From JBQCEE01 sp051960575 (GTDB taxonomy: Bacteria > Actinomycetota > Actinomycetes > Mycobacteriales > Jatrophihabitantaceae), in the NCBI RefSeq assembly GCF_051960575.1, contig NZ_JBQCEE010000078.1:1-18966 (forward strand): a stretch of DNA of 18,966 bases. Reading direction: 5' to 3'. Position numbers and translations under genes: made by a program. The notes under the pieces were generated by a model. That model was not told where the DNA came from. It ran no database searches and saw only the letters and a program-made list of their open reading frames with translations. This document shows, piece by piece, positions 8,966-13,333 of the stretch; positions within the stretch are counted from its first letter, which is position 1, and each line of letters opens with the position of its first letter.

Positions 8966-9619
8966 ATGAGGGTGGCGGTGGTCGGGGCCGGCTCGGTGGG
9001 CCGCTCGATCGCCGGCGAGCTGCTCGCCGACGGCCACCGGGTGCTCATCATCGAGCGGCTGCGCCGCAAGTTCCGTCCGGAGCTCACGCCGGCGGCCGAC
9101 TGGATGCTCGCGGACGCGTGCGAGCTCGGCACCGTCGACCGCGCGGGCATCGCGCTGTGCGACGCGGTGGTGGCGGCGACCGGCGATGACAAGGCGAACC
9201 TCGTCTTCAGCCTGTTGGCCAAGACGCAGTGCGGTGTGCCCCGAGTCGTGGCCCGGGTGAACGACGCGGGCAACCGCTGGCTGTTCGGCCCGCAGTGGGG
9301 GGTGGATGTCGCGGTGTCGACGCCGTCGGCCCTCGTGTCGCTCGTCGAGGAGGCGGTGACGGTCGGCGACCTGGTCGAGCTGATGACGCTGCAGCAGGGG
9401 CAGGGGACGATCGTCGCGGTCACCGTTGCGGCCGGCAGCCGGCTCGACGGCAGCGACCTCGCAGGTCTCGGCCTGCCCGACGGCGCGGTGGTGGTCGGCG
9501 TGCGGCGCGACGGCGGCGTGCTCGTGCCCGGGCCGACGCTCGTGCTGCAGGCCGGCGACGAACTCGTGCTCGCCGCGTCGGCCGGTGCCGAGGACGGGCT
9601 GCGCGAACGGCTCCGCTGA
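8966..9619 (+). CDS. TrkA/RCK-family NAD-binding potassium transport regulator
   Basis: 217-aa cytoplasmic regulatory subunit of K+ channels or transporters. The N-terminal RCK/TrkA_N Rossmann domain (about 1-125) opens VAVVGAGSVGRSIAGELL with the GxGxxG dinucleotide loop, and an acidic residue (Glu30) ends strand two, as in NAD(H)-binding members. VVAATGDDKANLVFSLLAKT is a typical TrkA_N stretch. A TrkA_C domain follows (about 138-217: TVAAGSRLDGSDLAGLGLPD, then AGDELVLAAS). Size and order match the CeoB/CeoC-type single-unit TrkA proteins. No Trk/Ktr channel gene is in the window; the nearest transport gene is the divergent antiporter, which probably shares its promoter. The ATG appears leaderless. 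Confidence 0.92.
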   Translation: MRVAVVGAGSVGRSIAGELLADGHRVLIIERLRRKFRPELTPAADWMLADACELGTVDRAGIALCDAVVAATGDDKANLVFSLLAKTQCGVPRVVARVNDAGNRWLFGPQWGVDVAVSTPSALVSLVEEAVTVGDLVELMTLQQGQGTIVAVTVAAGSRLDGSDLAGLGLPDGAVVVGVRRDGGVLVPGPTLVLQAGDELVLAASAGAEDGLRERLR

Positions 9620-9643
9620 TTGAGCGGGCGGCCCGCGGGGTAG
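9618..9643 (+). promoter_or_regulatory. Candidate SigB/SigF-type promoter before DUF3072 gene
   Basis: GATT (9618-9621), 16 nt, then GGGTAG (9638-9643) approaches the actinobacterial general-stress consensus GTTT-N15-17-GGGTAT. It lies about 52 nt before the GTG of the small gene and directly upstream of the LexA box. The small GC hairpin GCGGGC-G-GCCCGC (9624-9636) lies between the two boxes. Confidence 0.35.
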
Positions 9644-9650
9644 GACTGCA

Positions 9651-9666
9651 TCGAACGGAAGTTCGA
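9651..9666. promoter_or_regulatory. LexA-binding SOS box
   Basis: TCGAACGGAAGTTCGA is a perfect match to the actinobacterial LexA operator TCGAAC-N4-GTTCGA. It lies 29 nt upstream of the GTG of the DUF3072 gene and just after the candidate -10 box, where bound LexA would block transcription. Confidence 0.75.
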
Positions 9667-9695
9667 CCAGTGAGACCCAGTGACAGGAGTGCACC

Positions 9696-9896
9696 GTGAG
9701 CACGCAGGACACCTCCCGCCCCGCCGAGCGACCGGTCGACGAGTGGGTGACCGGCGACGAGCCGATGACCGGGCCGCAGGAGTCGTACCTGCACACCCTC
9801 GCCCGCGAGGCCGGAGAGGAGCCGCCCGCGGACCTCTCGAAGGCCGACGCGAGCAAGGAGATCGAACGCCTGCAGTCCGAGACCGGGCGGGGCTGA
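9696..9896 (+). CDS. Small DUF3072-family protein
   Basis: 66-aa acidic protein, function unknown. The conserved core of the DUF3072 family is visible at about residues 23-60: EPMTGPQESYLHTLAREAGE followed by PADLSKADASKEIERLQ, which looks like two short helices. The first 20 residues are a polar, probably disordered leader. The GTG start is set by AGGAG 7 nt upstream (GACAGGAGTGCACCGTG). It is a single gene: an intrinsic-terminator-like hairpin overlaps its stop codon, and the next gene is convergent. A perfect LexA box upstream predicts induction by DNA damage, and a SigF-like promoter may add stress control. Confidence 0.88.
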   Translation: MSTQDTSRPAERPVDEWVTGDEPMTGPQESYLHTLAREAGEEPPADLSKADASKEIERLQSETGRG

Positions 9897-9906
9897 CCCC
9901 GCCCGG
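9883..9906 (+). terminator. Hairpin terminator with the stop codon in its loop
   Basis: CCGGGCGGGG (9883-9892) and CCCCGCCCGG (9897-9906) form a perfect 10-bp stem. The 4-nt loop CTGA contains the TGA stop of the DUF3072 gene. No T-run follows, as is common in high-GC actinobacteria. It also separates this gene from the convergent hydrolase gene ending at 9924. Confidence 0.6.
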
Positions 9907-9923
9907 GCGGGCGGCCGGCGGGG

Positions 9924-10547
9924 TCAGGCGGCGAGCACCTCGTCCGCCGCGGCCCGCACCGCCGGCAGCAGCGTCTCGGCGATGAGCGCGTACCCCGCGC
10001 TCGACGGGTGGAACTGGTCGGCCGAGAAGAGCGTGCGGTCCTTCGCGAAGCGGTGCGCCGCCGTGCCCTCGACATCGGCCACGCGTGCCCCGTGCGCGAG
10101 CGCGGCGCGGGTCTGCGCCTGCCGGAGCGCGGCGCTGCCCTGCCGCACCAGCCCGCGGAACTGCACCGGCACCCACGGCACGGCGCTGAGGTCGGGCGCC
10201 GGTGCGACCACGACGCGCGTGCCGCCACCGGTCAGGGCGGCGACCGCGTCGCCGAGCTGCCGGGCGGCGACGTCGGGCGGGACGAAGTGGGTCAGGTCGT
10301 TCGCGCCGATGATCACCACGGCGAGCTGCGGCCCGTCGGGCAGCGCCCGGCGCACCTGGCCGGCGAGCGCGTCGCTGCGAGCGCCCGGCACGGCGACGAC
10401 CCGCACCGTGACGCTGATCCCGTCCGCGTGCAGCGCGGCCGCGAGTCGCGGGCCGACGGCGTGGTCGGGCCGGGCCGCGCCCTGCCCGTACGCGATCGAG
10501 TCGCCGAGCACGGCGAGTCGCAGCGATGCGCCGGTGCTCATGCTCAT
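9924..10547 (-). CDS. SGNH/GDSL-type esterase or lipase
   Basis: 207-aa serine hydrolase of the SGNH superfamily. All four blocks can be read: VLGDSIAYG with nucleophile Ser17 (block I), VVAVPGARS with Gly55 (II), IIGANDLTHF with Asn83 (III), and SADQFHPSSAGY with Asp177 and His180 (V). There is no signal peptide or membrane segment, so it is probably cytoplasmic. The substrate (acyl ester of lipid, sugar or other) cannot be told. The start is one of two ATGs, 10547 or 10541, two codons apart; neither has a ribosome site. The open frame continues upstream to 10757, but that part runs across another gene and lacks family features. It is convergent with the DUF3072 gene and divergent from a small plus-strand gene. 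Confidence 0.92.
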   Translation of the reverse strand: MSMSTGASLRLAVLGDSIAYGQGAARPDHAVGPRLAAALHADGISVTVRVVAVPGARSDALAGQVRRALPDGPQLAVVIIGANDLTHFVPPDVAARQLGDAVAALTGGGTRVVVAPAPDLSAVPWVPVQFRGLVRQGSAALRQAQTRAALAHGARVADVEGTAAHRFAKDRTLFSADQFHPSSAGYALIAETLLPAVRAAADEVLAA

Positions 10548-10559
10548 GATGATGTGATC

Positions 10560-10585
10560 AACGACCGATGGGACAGGGTGGTTCC
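10560..10585 (-). promoter_or_regulatory. Candidate SigR/SigH-type promoter of the SGNH hydrolase gene
   Basis: Read on the minus strand, GGAA (10585-10582), 18 nt, then CGTT (10563-10560) fits the ECF oxidative/heat stress consensus GGAA-N16-20-CGTT of actinobacterial SigR/SigH. The -10 lies 12 nt before the ATG at 10547, giving a very short leader. These short motifs can occur by chance. Confidence 0.3.
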
Positions 10586-10616
10586 GCGGGGTTCGTCCAC
10601 GACCGCTGGAGACGCC

Positions 10617-10787
10617 GTGCTCATCCGCTGCACCTGCATCCACCGACCGGCGTCGGCCGACGAGCGCGCGGCCGGACTGGCCGCCCTCGTCGTCGAGACA
10701 GCGGATCCGTGGTGCCCTGCGGCCGCGGCCCACGCCCGGGCCCAGGCCGCGGCGCACGGACCGAGGCCCGTGCGCCGCGAGGGGTGA
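10617..10787 (+). CDS. Small Cys/His protein, possibly zinc-binding
   Basis: 56 codons from a GTG with GGAG 5 nt upstream (CTGGAGACGCCGTG). The N-terminus LIRCTCIHRP and the later DPWCPAAAAH place Cys5, Cys7, His9, Cys33 and His39 in a CxCxH ... CPxxxxH pattern that could bind a metal. The middle is Ala-rich and the end is Pro/Arg-rich. I do not recognise the family. It fills the gap between the divergent SGNH gene and the convergent DUF2382 gene (10 nt between stops), and that otherwise empty space with a good ribosome site is the main argument that it is real. It could still be a chance ORF in GC-rich DNA. Confidence 0.5.
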   Translation: MLIRCTCIHRPASADERAAGLAALVVETADPWCPAAAAHARAQAAAHGPRPVRREG

Positions 10788-10797
10788 GTGCCGCGGG

Positions 10798-11175
10798 TCA
10801 GACGGTGCCCCGGTTGCCCGAGGTGCCGTCGCCGTCGACGTCGATCTGCTCCTTGCGCACCTGCTCGTCGACCGTCGCCTGGTCGGTGACGGTCTCGGTG
10901 CCGAGCCGCACGCGCTCGACCGGCACGGTCTCTTTGCCGACCACGGGACGTTCGGCGTGCAGCGTGACCTCGTGCTCCTCCTCCGACAGGTCGGGGCCGT
11001 CGAGGGCCTGACCGACGTTGGCGTCGGTGATCGGCTCGCGCTCGACGCGGAGCTCCTCGTGCGAGACCGGCACCGTCTGCGTCACGTGCTCGGTGACGAT
11101 GTACTTGCGCAGGCGCGCGCGTCCCGTGGCTACCTGCTCGGTGCCGATGTGCAGCTGCTCCTCCGACCGCGTCAT
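10798..11175 (-). CDS. DUF2382 (YsnF/AvaK) stress protein domain, separate ORF
   Basis: 125-aa protein that is essentially one DUF2382 (YsnF/AvaK) domain: GRARLRKYIVTEHVTQTVPV, then REPITDA, EEEHEVTLHAERPVV and VERVRLGTETVT, ending in a charged tail. The biochemical role of the domain is unknown; it is found in general-stress proteins. In many actinobacteria this domain is the C-terminal half of one protein whose N-terminal half is a PRC-barrel, joined by a sequence like HDTSGPxTxDDAMTRSEE. Here the PRC gene directly upstream ends HDTSGPNTTTR and this ORF begins MTRSEE, with an ATGA overlap. One missing base thus separates what are usually two parts of one chain. It may be translated by coupling through the overlap. 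Confidence 0.85.
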   Translation of the reverse strand: MTRSEEQLHIGTEQVATGRARLRKYIVTEHVTQTVPVSHEELRVEREPITDANVGQALDGPDLSEEEHEVTLHAERPVVGKETVPVERVRLGTETVTDQATVDEQVRKEQIDVDGDGTSGNRGTV

Positions 11176-11630
11176 CGCGTCGTCGTGTTCGGCCCGGACG
11201 TGTCGTGCCCGACAGCGCCCGTCGTCCCGCCGGCGTACCCGGCGGTGTCTGTTGTGTCTGCGGTGTCGGCGAACCCGCCGGTGCCGGTCGTGTCGGCGGT
11301 GCCCGCCGTCCCGGTGGTGCCGAGCAGTCCCTCGTAGTAGCGCGAGATCTCGGCCTGCTGCTGCTCGTCGATGTGCCCGTCGTCGTCGATGTTCGGGGCG
11401 CCCTTCACCTGGTCCTTCGTCACGGCGAGCACCAGGTTGTCGCCGTCGTGCTGTGCGCCCCGCAGCGGCGCGAAGCTCTCCTTCGTGCCGAACAGGCCGG
11501 TGCTGACGGTCACCCAGGTCGGCTCACCGGTGCGGTCGTCGAGGTAGACCTGGCCGATCTTGCCGATCTTGTCGCCCTGCTGGTCGACGGCGGTCGTGCC
11601 CATGATGCGTTCTGGTGCAAGCGAGGTCAT
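11172..11630 (-). CDS. PRC-barrel domain protein, apparently frameshifted from its DUF2382 half
   Basis: 152 aa from the ATG at 11630. Residues 1-80 are a PRC-barrel: ERIMGTTAVDQQGDKIGKIG, then QVYLDDRTGEPTWVTV and GLFGTKESFAPL. A Gln-rich stretch ending ISRYYEGLL leads into a low-complexity linker of Thr/Gly/Ala/Asp repeats (about 104-145), then HDTSGPNTTTR and stop. Close relatives usually continue in the same frame into DUF2382; here that continuation is in the next ORF, in the -1 frame. The start is chosen because family members begin near this Met; GGAAGG lies about 10 nt upstream. The frame is open to 11690. A SigF-type promoter candidate lies further upstream, consistent with a general-stress gene. 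Together the two ORFs span 10798-11630. Confidence 0.85.
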   Translation of the reverse strand: MTSLAPERIMGTTAVDQQGDKIGKIGQVYLDDRTGEPTWVTVSTGLFGTKESFAPLRGAQHDGDNLVLAVTKDQVKGAPNIDDDGHIDEQQQAEISRYYEGLLGTTGTAGTADTTGTGGFADTADTTDTAGYAGGTTGAVGHDTSGPNTTTR

Positions 11631-11697
11631 CGGAGGATGCCTTCCGTTCGTGAGTGCGGGCCGCCGGTTGCGGTCCGTCCGGATGCTCACGGCGGGG

Positions 11698-11723
11698 CTA
11701 CCTTGATCAAGATCACTGCAAAC
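11698..11723 (-). promoter_or_regulatory. Candidate SigB/SigF-type general stress promoter of the PRC/DUF2382 locus
   Basis: On the minus strand GTTT (11723-11720), 16 nt, then AGGTAG (11703-11698) matches the GTTT-N15-17-GGGTA pattern of actinobacterial SigB/SigF, with one mismatch in the -10. It lies about 70 nt before the PRC-barrel ATG. The region is AT-rich for this genome and contains TGATC-TT-GATCA inside the spacer. Confidence 0.5.
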
Positions 11724-11850
11724 CCCCGGCGGCGCCGCGCGGCAACAAATGTCCGGGCCCGTGACGGATCAGCCCTCGGCGGTCAGAACGGCGCGAAAAG
11801 ATCTTGTGCGCTCAACCGCCGCGGCGGAGAGGTTCTGGGACGCTGGCCGC

Positions 11851-12196
11851 ATGCCACCGTCCGGCGTCCCGTTGCAACGACTCGGGTTCCTCACCATCGG
11901 CCTGTTCGACCCGCAGCACCCGGCCGCGGGTCACGAGCAGACCCTGCAGGTGATCGAGCTCGGCGAGCGTCTCGGCTTCGACAGTGCCTGGCTGCGGCAC
12001 CGGCACTTCCAGTTCGGCATCTCCTCTCCCGTGGCCGTGCTGGCAGCGGCGAGTCAGCGCACCGGTCGCATCGAACTCGGCACCCTTCACCTTCGCGCCG
12101 GACGACTATGTGCAGATGCTCACCGACATGGCCGAGCGCCTCGGCCCCGCGCTGGGCTGGCGACCGGGGGGTACGCCGGCGTCAGCGGACGCCTGA
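11851..12196 (+). pseudogene. Luciferase-like monooxygenase remnant with internal deletion
   Basis: The N-terminal end of an LLM-class flavin-dependent oxidoreductase is read from ATG 11851: LQRLGFLTIGLFDPQHPAAG, then LQVIELGERLGFDSAWLRHR and ISSPVAVLAAASQRTGRIEL to about 12084. At GGCACC (12079-12084) the family sequence stops. In the +1 frame a typical C-terminal end follows: PFTFAPDDYVQMLTDMAERL, then GPALGWRP and a stop at 12196. Full-length members have over 300 residues, so roughly 200 or more internal codons (flavin site and most of the barrel) are gone and the halves are out of frame. The product cannot be an active oxidase. A deletion between short GGCACC-like repeats would explain it. 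The start of the original gene may lie a little further upstream; no ribosome site is close. Confidence 0.8.
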
Positions 12197-12289
12197 TCGA
12201 TCCGGCGGCTCCGTGCCCGCGTGTATCACGACGCGGTCGACGGCCTCCTCGGTACCGTGCCGTCAACTGCCCGCAGACCGGAGAGCCCC

Positions 12290-12961
12290 ATGCCGTCCAC
12301 CGCCGTCCGTCGTGCCCGGTTCGCCGGCCCGGTCGCGTCCGCCGTCTCCGTCCTGGCGGTGCTCGCGGGCGCCCTGCTCGCGCCGGTGTCCGCCGGTGCC
12401 ACCGTGCCGCCGACCCAGCGCGTCATCGTCCGTCCGGTGACCGCTGCCCACGTGCCGGCCGCGGGCTTCAGTGCGGTGACCACGAGCGACGGCATCTTCT
12501 GCAGCGGGCACGAGGCGTCACCCGCCGCGGTCGACGCGAACATCCTCGAGTGCTCGCCGAGCGCCGCGTACGCGCCCGCGTGCTGGCATGCCGCCCGGCC
12601 GCGCTACGCGCTGTGCCTGCGCGACGCCCGCAGCCACACCCTGTACCGCCTGCCCTTGGTGGACGGCTTCGGTTCGGCCGCGCCGCTGCACGACCGTTCG
12701 CCGCTCGACCTGGTGCTGCGCAACGGCACTGCCTGCCAGCTGCGGATCGGCGGCGCGGGCGGCCAGTTGGTCGGGCACCCGAACCTCTTCGCCACCTACT
12801 ACTGCTCCGACGGCTCGGCCGTGTGGGCGGGCATCACCGCGTACCACTCGGGCATCGACGAGTCGCACCCGGTCTGGACCGTCCGCACCGGCAGGCCCGG
12901 CACGTCGACGCTGACCACGCGTCTCGTCGCGAGGGCCTACCTCGTCGGCACCGCGGCCTGA
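12290..12961 (+). CDS. Secreted Cys-rich protein of unknown function
   Basis: 223-aa exported protein. Residues 1-37 are a signal peptide (Arg-rich start, then SAVSVLAVLAGALLAPVSAGA, cleavage near 35-37). The mature part has six Cys (71, 88, 98, 109, 149, 172), probably three disulfides, in segments such as TSDGIFCSGHEASP, ILECSPSAAYAPACWH and ALCLRDARSHTLYRLPLVDG. It resembles hypothetical secreted proteins of mycobacteria and relatives, but I can give no function. There is no membrane anchor or lipobox. The ATG at 12290 is set by GGAGAG 4 nt upstream and the signal peptide; the open frame begins earlier at 12221. A strong hairpin lies 15 nt past its stop. Confidence 0.87.
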   Translation: MPSTAVRRARFAGPVASAVSVLAVLAGALLAPVSAGATVPPTQRVIVRPVTAAHVPAAGFSAVTTSDGIFCSGHEASPAAVDANILECSPSAAYAPACWHAARPRYALCLRDARSHTLYRLPLVDGFGSAAPLHDRSPLDLVLRNGTACQLRIGGAGGQLVGHPNLFATYYCSDGSAVWAGITAYHSGIDESHPVWTVRTGRPGTSTLTTRLVARAYLVGTAA

Positions 12962-12976
12962 GGCCGCCCGAGACGG

Positions 12977-13006
12977 GGCCGCGCCGTCCGAACGGACGGC
13001 GCGGCC
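12977..13006. terminator. Bidirectional hairpin terminator
   Basis: Arms 12977-12989 and 12994-13006 (GGCCGCGCCGTCC and its complement) form a perfect 13-bp stem with a GAAC loop. It lies between two convergent genes that end at 12961 (plus) and 13014 (minus), the classic place for a shared terminator. No long T-run is present on either side. Confidence 0.75.
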
Positions 13007-13013
13007 GCTCGCA

Positions 13014-13172
13014 TCAGGCGGCGATGGCGCCCGCCCGCTTCGCGGCCCGCTCGGCCAGCTTGGCCGCCGAGTAGCCGCCCTTGGTCTTGCCGGGGTGCAC
13101 CTTCGCGGCCTTCGGCGCCTTCGCGGCCGGCTCGACCGGGGCGGACGACTTCGACGACTTCTTGGCGGCCAT
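13014..13172 (-). CDS. Small Lys/Ala-rich basic protein
   Basis: 52-aa protein starting MAAKKSSKSSAPVEPAAKAP, then KAAKVHPGKTKGGYSAAKLA, then ERAAKRAGAIAA. A perfect AAGGAG lies 6 nt before the ATG at 13172. The first half is a Lys/Ala/Pro tail like those of histone-H1-like bacterial proteins; the second half (GGYSAAKLAERAAKRAG) could form one amphipathic basic helix. Nucleic-acid binding is therefore possible but only inferred from composition. No family is recognised. The gene is convergent with the secreted protein gene across a strong hairpin and divergent from ggt. The ribosome site, the clean start and stop and the biased composition argue that it is real. Confidence 0.72.
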   Translation of the reverse strand: MAAKKSSKSSAPVEPAAKAPKAAKVHPGKTKGGYSAAKLAERAAKRAGAIAA

Positions 13173-13333
13173 GCGGCGCTCCTTCGTGGGTGGGTGGCAC
13201 GGCCCCTCGCCGGTCCGCCGAGGTGATCGGCACCGGGTGCGGCGAGTTGAGCGGGCGCGGCCGGGTGGTGTGACGAAACGGTCGAAAGGGGTAGAACGGG
13301 TGCGCCTGCGTCGCCGTGTCGAGGAGCCCAGCC

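Noticed and set aside
11205..12440. Plus-strand open frames running from the PRC locus into the monooxygenase region
   Set aside because: Only the segment from 11851 to about 12084 in one frame, and 12080-12196 in another, match a family. The rest is antisense or out-of-frame sequence.
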